Of a DNA stretch of 46,738 bases, positions 17,509 to 25,417 are shown piece by piece. Positions within the stretch are counted from its first letter, which is position 1. Each line of letters starts with the position of its first letter. This DNA comes from Sneathiellales bacterium (GTDB lineage: Bacteria > Pseudomonadota > Alphaproteobacteria > JANQFL01). A model generated the notes under the pieces. The model saw nothing but the letters and a program-made list of their open reading frames with translations. It was not told the origin of the DNA and did no database searches. The translations under genes and the position numbers were made by a program. The stretch covers positions 1 through 46,738 of the forward strand of contig JANQFL010000031.1 in NCBI GenBank assembly GCA_028277845.1. The letters run 5' to 3'.

Positions 17509-18408
17509 TCAATACCCCGGCAGCACCAGCACCGTGCGGAACGGCAGGGTGTTGCGCGACAGCACGACGGTCGGCGTGTCGGCCCGGCGCACCCGGTATT
17601 TGTCCTCCAGGTAGCCGAGGAAGCGGGCCAGGCTGTAGGGGCCGAACATGTGCATGGGGATGACCAGGGAGGGATTGATCTGCTTGACCACCTCGGCCAT
17701 CAGGTCCTGGTCCAGGGTGAAGGTGCCGTCGACCGGCACCATCAGCACGTCGATGATGCCCAGCGCCGCGATGTGGGTCTTGGTGAGCGTATGGTGCAGG
17801 TGGCCGAGATGGGCGATGCACAATCCCGCCGTCTCGAAAATGAAGATGGAATTGCCGGCCATGATGGTGCTGCCGTAATCGCGGATGTTGGTCGGGATGT
17901 TGCGCACCAGCAGGTCGCCTTCCTGCAATTCGTGGATGGCCACCCCGTCGCCGTCCCCCTCGCCTTCCTCCTCCCAGCCCTTCAGCACGTGCTTGATCTT
18001 GGGGTCGGGGTAATAGCTGAAATGGGTCTCGTGGGCCTGGTTCATGGTTGCGATGGTCGGCGTGAACGGCGGCACGATCCCGTCATTGTAATCCGTCACC
18101 GCCGACACCCCGCCGGCCGTGCGGATGAGAAAGGTGGAGTGCCCGAGATAGGTGAGCTCCAAAGTGCCCGGCTTGGGCAAGGGCGTGGAGACGGCCTGCG
18201 CCGCCGGGCGGAACGGCGGCGTGCCGCCGGACCAGTTGGCCAGGGTGACAGCGGCGGCCGGCCCGCGCTGGGCGATGGGGGTGCAGATTGCGTGGGCGGT
18301 GGTTGAGGCGAGGAAGAGTGACAGTATCAAATTGAGAACGCAAAACGAGCGCAATGCGGATGCATGTAGCACCGGAGCAATAATACGGAAAACAAAACAT
18401 CTGGACAT
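17509..18408 (-). CDS. Exported MBL-fold metal-dependent hydrolase (UlaG-like)
   Basis: A 299-residue protein with a signal-like segment (VLNLILSLFLASTTAHA). The metallo-beta-lactamase fold is of the UlaG/YycJ-related sort: GHSTFLI in the first strand, a TDYND turn, NQAHETHFSY, AHLGHLHH and a late PMHMFGPYS. The canonical HxHxDH motif is modified, as in this branch. The ATG at 18408 is chosen because AAGGGAT lies upstream; a GTG two codons earlier is possible. Substrate unknown. Its 3' end is duplicated in part at 16559-16622. Confidence 0.75.
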   Translation of the reverse strand: MSRCFVFRIIAPVLHASALRSFCVLNLILSLFLASTTAHAICTPIAQRGPAAAVTLANWSGGTPPFRPAAQAVSTPLPKPGTLELTYLGHSTFLIRTAGGVSAVTDYNDGIVPPFTPTIATMNQAHETHFSYYPDPKIKHVLKGWEEEGEGDGDGVAIHELQEGDLLVRNIPTNIRDYGSTIMAGNSIFIFETAGLCIAHLGHLHHTLTKTHIAALGIIDVLMVPVDGTFTLDQDLMAEVVKQINPSLVIPMHMFGPYSLARFLGYLEDKYRVRRADTPTVVLSRNTLPFRTVLVLPGY

Positions 18409-18620
18409 GACCACAATCCCTTTGCGGATGTGATACAGCGGAAAAATTAGCTTAACACAGGACAGCCGCGATATTGATCACGACATGGCGAACTATTTCG
18501 CAGTGGCGACAAGCAGCACCACAACCAACCAATTGAGAGAAGCTCGAATCGAAACAACTATGCCTTATTGAATTCGACGGCTACATCTAAGAACTGACAA
18601 TAGCTCTGCAGATGCGTGAA

Positions 18621-20216
18621 CTAAGTTGGGTGTTCAGCAACTGTGGCCTTCAACATAGATGTTAAACGTTGTTTGTTCTTTGACGCCCACTTTAAGAACA
18701 GCCCACCCAGTGGCTTATTGAAATGCCGTTTTAACGTGTCGAGCCAGTTTACATACTCGTCGTCTGGAAGACATGATGCGCCCCAAACTAGGTAAGCAAG
18801 CTGAATATCTGGGAAACTGTTAATTGCTGTTTTTTGTTTTCGAAAAAAGTTCTTGTCCTCGCACCGACCACGAATCAATAGCAATTGCCTTTGATCAATC
18901 AGAGCTGGTAAATGCGCCAATCTCTTTAGCTCTCTTGTCGAAATCTCAACAGTTCCACGGACAAAAAGCTCCAACAACCACGTTCGAATTAACTGAACAC
19001 TAGATGCCGGAGGCTGCTCGATTGCTTCAATAATTTCGTCCAACATATCATCGAAACAGCCCGGATCATCATCGTCTAAAGCCTCCATCAATAGACAAAG
19101 CTCTTTGGTAAACACCACCAACTCCGAGAAGTTTTCTTCAATATATTCAACAACTTCTTCCGGTTTCGCAATTTTTAGAGCGCGAAAAATAACTTTGATC
19201 CGCCCCATGTCCCATGTTTCGGCTCCAATTTCATTCTCGAGCAGTTCAACTAAATCTATTCCTTTCAGCTTTTCCATATCTTCTTCATCAGGTTCACCAT
19301 CAGAATAGATGTCTGCTGTGAGTGCATCTAAAGCAATTCCCTCTGCCTCATCTTCAATGTCAGAGATCTGATTGGTTAGCTGCTCTAGATAACTCTCCCG
19401 ACTTGAAATCGAAGTCTTGGCGGCATTCAACGAAAGTCCTTCATTGATACCTAATTGCTCCGCAAGTAGTCCAAGTGAGTCATAAGGGTCATTGGCGCGT
19501 TTTAAAAACAATCGAAAATCATCTACATATCTGGATGCAAGAATCTTGTTGTCTTTCAAAGCCTCGTCAGTATCGATTAAAGCAAGTTCTGCAAGCAGCC
19601 TCGCAGCACTTCCACCAACAGGAAGACCAAACGATTGCTTCGCTCTAATTGTTTTAATGTTCTTCTTGATAAACCTCACTGCACCATGTTTTGGCGCAAC
19701 TTCATCAAGAAGGTTCTCTAAACGGTGAAAGTTTATTCGTGGATAGAAGTCAGATATATCGGTGCTTACCACCACTTTGATCGACGGGCTGTTTTCAATT
19801 ACCGACAATTGTCGGTTGAGCCAATCCTTATACGAACGATCAGCACGAAAAATTTGCCCAGTAAGTTTGTCAACAGAAAACCGGTACGAACAAGTTCTTG
19901 CTAACCTGACTGACTGTCGTTTCGCTTCTATCTTGTCCCCGATCTCTATGACGCAAGCTAATAGCAGCAGAGTATCGAGCGCCGGAAGTTGATGGACAAT
20001 ACGGAAGCCAAACCGACTCTTGGGTGCCAAGGCTTCGATAGCACTTGATGGCGAATAACTATCTAAGTCTAATTCAGATAGATCCGAAACAACCAACTCT
20101 TGTTCTTCGTAAAAGAAATTTATTTCAGGCAGATGTGGAAACACATCAGTATCGCCGTAGCGATAAAGATGTCTTATTGCTAATTCTAATGAACGAGAAG
20201 AAACACGATATGCCAT
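18621..20216 (-). CDS. Stand-alone reverse transcriptase, Abi/UG-like (candidate defence RT)
   Basis: A 531-residue RNA-directed DNA polymerase. The palm motifs are intact: VSTDISDFYP (Asp153), then FGLPVGGSAARLLAEL (197-211) in place of the PQG motif of group II introns, then RYVDDF (Asp232 and Asp233), and LNAAKT (263-268). Residues from about 280 to 531 are acidic and helical, with no endonuclease, maturase or retron VTG signature. This arrangement is that of the abortive-infection and unknown-group RTs, several of which (AbiA, AbiK and the DRT classes) are phage-defence proteins. I cannot place it in a named class. It lies alone in an AT-rich island unlike the GC-rich neighbours, consistent with horizontal acquisition. 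The ATG at 20216 has no clear Shine-Dalgarno site. Confidence 0.85.
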   Translation of the reverse strand: MAYRVSSRSLELAIRHLYRYGDTDVFPHLPEINFFYEEQELVVSDLSELDLDSYSPSSAIEALAPKSRFGFRIVHQLPALDTLLLLACVIEIGDKIEAKRQSVRLARTCSYRFSVDKLTGQIFRADRSYKDWLNRQLSVIENSPSIKVVVSTDISDFYPRINFHRLENLLDEVAPKHGAVRFIKKNIKTIRAKQSFGLPVGGSAARLLAELALIDTDEALKDNKILASRYVDDFRLFLKRANDPYDSLGLLAEQLGINEGLSLNAAKTSISSRESYLEQLTNQISDIEDEAEGIALDALTADIYSDGEPDEEDMEKLKGIDLVELLENEIGAETWDMGRIKVIFRALKIAKPEEVVEYIEENFSELVVFTKELCLLMEALDDDDPGCFDDMLDEIIEAIEQPPASSVQLIRTWLLELFVRGTVEISTRELKRLAHLPALIDQRQLLLIRGRCEDKNFFRKQKTAINSFPDIQLAYLVWGASCLPDDEYVNWLDTLKRHFNKPLGGLFLKWASKNKQRLTSMLKATVAEHPT

Positions 20217-20454
20217 ACACTATTTATGCAATAAAACTACATGATAATGCTAGTTTTAGATGAGCTAAAGGAGCAATAAAACAACAATTTATTGAATGCT
20301 TCGTGTGCTAAACGGCAAACACATTTCACAAAATTTGTTTCTTTGATAAGGCTCAATAATAAGCAACCTACTTAGGTTCACAGCTTTTCACATTCTTGCC
20401 GCACCCTCTACTCCACCCTATCCTCCTCATCCAAACAATCACAGGGAGGCAGGC
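20217..20454. other. AT-rich leader upstream of the reverse transcriptase with several inverted repeats
   Basis: No coding frame is supported here. Inverted repeats are TTTAT/ATAAA (20223-20235), CAATAAA with TTTATTG (20274-20294, 7-base loop) and AACCTA with TAGGTT (20365-20378, 2-base spacer). The region must hold the promoters of the reverse transcriptase (minus) and the cysteine dioxygenase-like gene (plus, whose GGGAGG lies just before 20455). Some defence RTs use an adjacent non-coding RNA, so this stretch is a candidate site for one. That is inference only. Confidence 0.4.
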
Positions 20455-21039
20455 ATGAGCATAGCGGAGCAACGCACGCAGGCCATCGCCGAAACACGCG
20501 AGGCGATCCGCGCCATCGAAGCGCGGGACGGCGTAACGCGGGAGAGCCTGGAGGCGATGCGGGCGGCGATGCTGGCGCTGGCCGAGCGGGCAGAGCTGTT
20601 TCCGCCCGATGACTTCCCGCAGAAGGACGACACGTCGGCGCAGGGCCTGCACGAACTTGGTGAGGATGACGACGGGCGCTTCGCCATGTACCTCGTACGC
20701 GGCGGCAATCATGTGGATACGCCGCCCCACAACCACACCACCTGGGCCATCGTGGTGTCGATCCGGGGCCGGGAACTGAACAAATTCTACGAGCGCACCG
20801 ACGACCGTTCGGTCGAGGGCAAGGCCGACGTGCGGCAGACCGGTGAACTGGCCGTGGTGCCCGGCACCGGCGTGTGCCTGATGCCCGACGACATCCACTC
20901 CATCCACATGCGCGGCGACGGCGTCAAGATGCACCTGCACATGTACGGCGTGGCCATCCCGCGGATGACCGGGCGTGTGCGCTACGACATGGCCGCCGGG
21001 ACCTACGAGCACTTCCTGCCCCACCCCGACCTCCGGTAA
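20455..21039 (+). CDS. Cysteine dioxygenase-family cupin
   Basis: A 194-residue cupin of the type I thiol dioxygenase family. The iron ligands are His92 and His94 in PHNHTTWAIV and a third His at 148 in DDIHSIHM. Family members oxidise cysteine (or 3-mercaptopropionate) to the sulfinic acid using O2 and Fe(II). GGGAGG just before the ATG is a strong ribosome site. The four-domain rhodanese gene begins 9 bp downstream, so the pair is probably one operon for sulfur-compound oxidation. Which thiol is used cannot be decided from these motifs alone. Confidence 0.88.
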   Translation: MSIAEQRTQAIAETREAIRAIEARDGVTRESLEAMRAAMLALAERAELFPPDDFPQKDDTSAQGLHELGEDDDGRFAMYLVRGGNHVDTPPHNHTTWAIVVSIRGRELNKFYERTDDRSVEGKADVRQTGELAVVPGTGVCLMPDDIHSIHMRGDGVKMHLHMYGVAIPRMTGRVRYDMAAGTYEHFLPHPDLR

Positions 21040-21048
21040 CGGCGCGTC

Positions 21049-22656
21049 ATGCCCTGGACCATTACCGCCGCGGCGCTGCACGCCGCCCTGACCGACGGCG
21101 GCGAGATCGCCCTGGTCGACGTACGCGAACAGGGCGCGTTTTCCAAGAGCCACATCCTGCTCGCCGCCAACATCCCGCTCAGCCGCCTGGACCTGGACGC
21201 CGCCTGGCTGGTGCCGCGCCGCGGCGTGCGGATGGTGCTGTGCGACGACGGCAGCGACTATGCGGCGCGGGCCGCCGGTGTATTGGAGTCCGCCGGCTAC
21301 AGCGACGTGTCGGTCCTAGAGGGCGGCATTTCGGCGTGGGCCGTGGCGGGCTACGAGCTGTTCTCGGGCGTCAACGTGCCGTCCAAGGCCTTCGGCGAAT
21401 TCGTCGAGCACGCCTACCACACCCCCAGCATCGATGCCGACGACCTGAAGTCCCTCATCGACCGCGAGGCCAACGTGGTGGTGCTGGACAGCCGGCCCAT
21501 GGACGAGTTCCGCCGCATGAGCATTCCCACGGGCACCGACGTGCCGGGCGGCGAACTGATCCACCGCGCCCGCGAGGTGGTGACCGACGAGAACGCCCTG
21601 GTGGTGGTCAACTGCGCCGGGCGCACGCGGTCCATCATCGGCGCGCAGAGCCTGCGCAACGCCGGCCTGCCCAACGAGGTGGTGGCCCTGCGCAACGGCA
21701 CCATGGGCTGGCACCTGGCCGGCCACGCCGTGGAGACGGGCCGGAGCCGCGAGGCCGGCTGCGGCCCGGTGTCGGCGGCCTCGGCGGACTGGGGCCGGGC
21801 GGCGGCGGCGCGTCTGGCCGAGCGCTTTCAGGTGCCCACGGTGGACACCGCCACGCTGGCCGCTTGGCAGGGGGACGAGAGCCGCACGCTGTATCTGCTG
21901 GACGTGCGCGACCCGCGCGAGTTCGCCGCCGGCCACCGGCCGGGCTCGCGCAACGCGCCGGGCGGGCAGTTGGTGCAAGCGACCGACGAATACATGGCCA
22001 CCCGCAACGCCCGCGTCGTGCTGCTGGACGACACGGGTGTGCGCGCCACCGCCGCCGCGAGCTGGCTGATCCAGATGGACTGGCCCGACGTGGCCGTGCT
22101 GGCGGGCGGATTGGACGGCGGCCCGCTGGAGACCGGCCCGGCGCCGCAGCCGGAACTGCCGGCGGCGCGGGAACCCGCGGCGATCACGGCGGAAGACCTC
22201 AAGGCGCGGCTCGGCGAGGACGGCGTGCTGGTCATCGACTTCGCCAACAGCCTCGACTACCGCGACGGCCACATCCCGGGCGCCTATTGGGCGGTGCGGG
22301 CCCGTATCGCCGAACTGACCGACCACCTGCCGGCGGCATCTACGGTCGTCGCCACCTGCCCCGACGGCCGCCTCGCCCGCCGCGCCGCCGCCGATATGGC
22401 CGAGCGCATGGGCATGGAGGTCCTGGTCCTGGACGGCGGCACGGCGGCCTGGCAGGCGGCGGGCGGCGCCATGGCGACGGGCCTCGAACGCATGACCGGC
22501 GAACCCGACGACGTCTTCTTCAAGCCCTACGACAACACGGACGGCATCGAGAAAGCCATGCAGGCCTACCTGGATTGGGAAGTGGCCCTGGTCGAACAGA
22601 TGGAACGCGACGGCACGCTGACCTTCGCCGTCTATCCGGAACTGCCGGAGGGGTGA
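21049..22656 (+). CDS. Four-domain rhodanese sulfurtransferase
   Basis: A 535-residue protein made of four tandem rhodanese domains, at about residues 7-105, 127-230, 265-360 and 378-478, plus a C-terminal tail (FFKPYDNTDGIEKAMQAYL). Active-site cysteines are present in domain 1 (Cys65, LCDDGSD), domain 2 (Cys189, NCAGRTRS) and domain 4 (Cys437, TCPDGRLA). Domain 3 has Asp327 in that place (LLDDTGVR) and should not carry a persulfide. The protein likely relays sulfane sulfur; its pairing with the cysteine dioxygenase-like gene suggests handling of sulfur from cysteine or a related thiol. Cytoplasmic: no signal peptide is seen. Confidence 0.88.
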   Translation: MPWTITAAALHAALTDGGEIALVDVREQGAFSKSHILLAANIPLSRLDLDAAWLVPRRGVRMVLCDDGSDYAARAAGVLESAGYSDVSVLEGGISAWAVAGYELFSGVNVPSKAFGEFVEHAYHTPSIDADDLKSLIDREANVVVLDSRPMDEFRRMSIPTGTDVPGGELIHRAREVVTDENALVVVNCAGRTRSIIGAQSLRNAGLPNEVVALRNGTMGWHLAGHAVETGRSREAGCGPVSAASADWGRAAAARLAERFQVPTVDTATLAAWQGDESRTLYLLDVRDPREFAAGHRPGSRNAPGGQLVQATDEYMATRNARVVLLDDTGVRATAAASWLIQMDWPDVAVLAGGLDGGPLETGPAPQPELPAAREPAAITAEDLKARLGEDGVLVIDFANSLDYRDGHIPGAYWAVRARIAELTDHLPAASTVVATCPDGRLARRAAADMAERMGMEVLVLDGGTAAWQAAGGAMATGLERMTGEPDDVFFKPYDNTDGIEKAMQAYLDWEVALVEQMERDGTLTFAVYPELPEG

Positions 22657-22679
22657 GTACGGTCTGCGCTTTCAACCAA

Positions 22680-22850
22680 CGTCCCCGTCATGCCCGCGCT
22701 TGACGCGGAGATTTTACCCGCCGAAGCCGGGCTCAAGCGCCGCGAAGGCTGGCGACGGCGTGCGGTACATCCAGCGGATGGAAGATGGAGACACCTTTGC
22801 AGTCATCGACGCCGTGGATGCCCGGATCAAGTCCGGGCAAGACGACAAAG
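22680..22850. repeat. Palindromic intergenic repeat element (alphaproteobacterial type)
   Basis: The two ends are inverted copies of one another. The left end contains CCGCG-CTTGA-CGCGG (22694-22708) within CGTCATGCCCG. The right end contains TGCCCGGA-TCAAG-TCCGGGCA (22819-22839) followed by AGACGAC. Elements of this sequence type are scattered between genes in many alphaproteobacteria. It lies in the 231 bp gap between the rhodanese gene and the VOC gene and could also act as a transcription terminator for the former. Confidence 0.6.
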
Positions 22851-22887
22851 GTTCCCGGTGCACATATTGGTAAGGAAGGATCATCCC

Positions 22888-23259
22888 ATGAACCTCGGCA
22901 ATTTCTCCGTCAGCCTGGCGGTCAAGGACCTGGCCGTGTCACAGGCGTTTTACGAAAAGCTTGGTTTCGCCGTGATCGGCGGCGACGCGGACCAGGGCTG
23001 GCTGATCCTGCAAAGCGCGAGTGCCACCATCGGCCTGTTCCAGGGCATGTTCGAGCGCAACATGTTGACCTTCAATCCCGGCTGGGACGCCAAGGGCCAA
23101 CCACTGGAGTGCTTCACCGACGTGCGTGACATCCAGAAGGCCCTCAAGGCCGCCGGTGTCACCATCGCCGACGCAGCCGACGAAACCACCACCGGCCCCG
23201 CCAGTTGCCTGGTCATCGACCCCGACGGCAACCCGATCCTGATCGACCAGCACGTTTAG
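22888..23259 (+). CDS. VOC-superfamily protein (glyoxalase-like)
   Basis: A 123-residue protein with the paired beta-alpha-beta-beta-beta layout of the vicinal oxygen chelate fold: SLAVKDLAVSQAFYEKLGF at the N-terminus and DPDGNPILIDQH at the C-terminus. It is a single short VOC unit, so a dimer is expected. The first metal-ligand position is not the usual His, so it may bind a ligand without catalysis. AAGGAAGGA upstream of the ATG at 22888 decides the start; the longer open frame upstream runs through the palindromic repeat and is not coding. Function unknown. Confidence 0.85.
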   Translation: MNLGNFSVSLAVKDLAVSQAFYEKLGFAVIGGDADQGWLILQSASATIGLFQGMFERNMLTFNPGWDAKGQPLECFTDVRDIQKALKAAGVTIADAADETTTGPASCLVIDPDGNPILIDQHV

Positions 23260-23283
23260 TAATCGTTGGAGAGCGACAATCCA

Positions 23284-23703
23284 CTAACGCATCTTCCGCG
23301 CCATCAAAACTTGACCTGATGGATTGACGAAGCGGTATTCCTTTTCCGTTTCCTCGTCGAATCCCAGGAAAACCTCAAAGCCCTCCCGTTTTCGCATCTT
23401 TTTCATGGCCTTCTGGTCGGCCCAGCGGAATATCAAGTCGTGTTCCAGGATACCCTTTTTCTGCGCCAGTTCCGGCATGTTGTCAGGCACACGCCGTTCG
23501 GGAACCAGGCGGCTTCGGGTCGCTCCAGTGAAGACAAAGAGGACGGCGTCGATAAGCCAGCCGAACAGCAAATTGAACAACGTGATCACGAATACAGCAG
23601 AATCGAAGAGTCCGTCTCCTTCTCTCGAATGGACTCCGGCGTAGAGGCGCCGAACCAAAACGGTGTCGCGCACTCTATCATGCGATCGTTGCACTTTCTG
23701 CAT
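23284..23703 (-). CDS. Small hypothetical protein with one hydrophobic segment
   Basis: A 139-residue frame with a hydrophobic stretch at about residues 36-60 (FVITLFNLLFGWLIDAVLFVF) and a charged C-terminal half rich in Lys, Arg and Glu (KKMRKREGFEVFLGFDEE). I do not recognise a family. The ribosome site is weak, and an overlapping plus-strand frame exists, but the membrane segment and the natural composition of the C-terminal half favour this strand. The true start may be internal. It is convergent with the VOC gene, 24 bp away. Confidence 0.5.
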   Translation of the reverse strand: MQKVQRSHDRVRDTVLVRRLYAGVHSREGDGLFDSAVFVITLFNLLFGWLIDAVLFVFTGATRSRLVPERRVPDNMPELAQKKGILEHDLIFRWADQKAMKKMRKREGFEVFLGFDEETEKEYRFVNPSGQVLMARKMR

Positions 23704-23887
23704 GTCGGATCTGTCTTCATTATCGTCAAGGTTCCAGGTATCTCGACGATCACTACGTCCGTTTCGGCAAAGTTTTTGTCGCGGAGAGCGGAATCGGGTT
23801 TGGTGATGGCGCTAGTCTCGGCAACCGGGGCGGGTTAGTCTCGCCCGTCCGTCCGTTCGTCCTTCCGCTGCACGAGTCGCTCCCGAC

Positions 23888-25144
23888 ATGCACCGTTATT
23901 CCGCCTTCAGCCTGTTGCGCCATGCCCTCACCGGGCATCGTGGCTGGGCGCCGGCGTGGCGGGACGCGGAGCCCAAGCCGCACTACGACGTGGTCATCGT
24001 CGGCGGCGGCGGGCATGGGCTGGCGACGGCTTATTACCTGGCCAAGCTGCACGGCATCAAAAACGTCGCCGTGCTGGAGAAAGGTTGGATCGGCGGCGGC
24101 AATACGGGGCGCAACACCACCATCGTGCGGTCGAACTACCTGCTGCCGGGCAACGCCCACTTCTACGAGCACTCCCTCAAGCTGTGGGAGGGCTTGAGCC
24201 AGGACCTCAACTTCAACGTCATGTTCAGCCAGCGCGGCGTGATAAACCTGATCCATAGCGACCGTGAGCGCGACGTGCTGGCCGGGCGCTACAACGCCAT
24301 GCGCCTCAACGGCATCGACGCCGAGGTGATCGACACCAAGACCCTGGCCAAGCTGGTGCCGTCGATCAACCTCTCGCCCGATATCCGCTTCCCGATCCAG
24401 GGCGCGGTGCTGCAGCCGCGCGGCGGCGTCGCCCGCCACGATGCCGTGGCCTGGGGCTACGCCCGCGCCGCCGACGCGTTGGGCGTCGACATCATCCAGG
24501 GCTGCGAGGTGACCGGCATCGTGCAGGACGGCAGCAAGGTGACCGGCGTCGAGACGACGCGCGGCACCATCGGCGCGGGATCGGTCGGCCTGGCCGTCGC
24601 CGGCCACACCAGCCACGTCGCCGCCATGGCCGGCCTGACCCTGCCCATCGAGACCCACCTGCTGCAGGCGACCGTGACCGAGCCGGTGAAACCCTTCTTC
24701 GACACCGTGGTCTCCTCGGCCCCGGCGCACGTCTATGTCAGCCAGACCGACAAGGGCGAGGTGCTGATCGGCGGCCATATCGACGGCTACAATTCCTATT
24801 CCCAGCGCGGCACCCTGCCCCGCATCGAGGACATCCTGGCCTCGGCGGTCGAGCTGTTCCCGCGCCTGAGCCGGCTGCGTCTGATGCGCCAGTGGGCCGG
24901 CGTCATGGACATGTCCATGGACGGCAGCCCGATCATCTCGAAGACGCCCGTCGAGAATTTCTTCATCAACGGCGGCTGGTGTTACGGCGGCTTCAAGGCG
25001 ACGCCGGGCTCGGGCTGGGTGTTCGCCCACACCATCGCCCACAACCGGCCCCACCCGCTCAACGAGGCCTTCCACCTCGACCGGTTCGAAACCGGCCATG
25101 TGCTCGACGAACGCGGCGCCGGGCCGAAGCCGCAGGCCCACTAG
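23888..25144 (+). CDS. soxB: Sarcosine oxidase, beta subunit
   Basis: A 418-residue flavoprotein subunit of heterotetrameric sarcosine oxidase, which oxidatively demethylates sarcosine to glycine in the cytoplasm and passes the one-carbon unit to tetrahydrofolate. The FAD-binding motif VVIVGGGGHGLATAYYL lies near residue 35, and the N-terminus (SAFSLLRHALTGHRGWAPAW) is characteristic of the family. It is first in the order B, D, A, G, which is the standard operon. The 184 bp upstream contains only a short GTCC-rich microrepeat and no glyA gene. Confidence 0.95.
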   Translation: MHRYSAFSLLRHALTGHRGWAPAWRDAEPKPHYDVVIVGGGGHGLATAYYLAKLHGIKNVAVLEKGWIGGGNTGRNTTIVRSNYLLPGNAHFYEHSLKLWEGLSQDLNFNVMFSQRGVINLIHSDRERDVLAGRYNAMRLNGIDAEVIDTKTLAKLVPSINLSPDIRFPIQGAVLQPRGGVARHDAVAWGYARAADALGVDIIQGCEVTGIVQDGSKVTGVETTRGTIGAGSVGLAVAGHTSHVAAMAGLTLPIETHLLQATVTEPVKPFFDTVVSSAPAHVYVSQTDKGEVLIGGHIDGYNSYSQRGTLPRIEDILASAVELFPRLSRLRLMRQWAGVMDMSMDGSPIISKTPVENFFINGGWCYGGFKATPGSGWVFAHTIAHNRPHPLNEAFHLDRFETGHVLDERGAGPKPQAH

Positions 25145-25156
25145 GGGGATGACGAG

Positions 25157-25417
25157 ATGCTGCTGATCCCCTGCCCCCATTGCGGCGAACGCCCGGAAAA
25201 CGAATTCAGCTACGGCGGCGACGGCACGGTGGAACGCCCCACCGATCCCGCCGCCGTCAGTGACGCGGACTGGCACGCCTACGTCTACCGGCGCGCCAAC
25301 CCCAAGGGGCCGCACGTGGAATACTGGTACCACCAGTTCGGCTGCCGCAGCTGGTTCAAGGTGCGGCGCGACACGCACACGCACGAAATCCTCCCGCTCG
25401 AGGATGAGACGTCATGA
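25157..25417 (+). CDS. soxD: Sarcosine oxidase, delta subunit
   Basis: An 86-residue zinc-binding subunit. The ligands are Cys6 and Cys9 in CPHCG and His59 with Cys63 in YHQFGC, the known Cys3His zinc site of this subunit. It is structural and has no catalytic centre. GGGGGATGACGAG before the ATG is a good ribosome site, and its stop overlaps the soxA start by ATGA, so the two are translationally coupled. Confidence 0.95.
   Translation: MLLIPCPHCGERPENEFSYGGDGTVERPTDPAAVSDADWHAYVYRRANPKGPHVEYWYHQFGCRSWFKVRRDTHTHEILPLEDETS

Noticed and set aside
18621-20216. Group II intron, retron or diversity-generating retroelement
   Set aside because: There is no maturase or endonuclease domain, no retron VTG signature and no template/variable repeat pair visible; the palm motif has the Abi/UG form.
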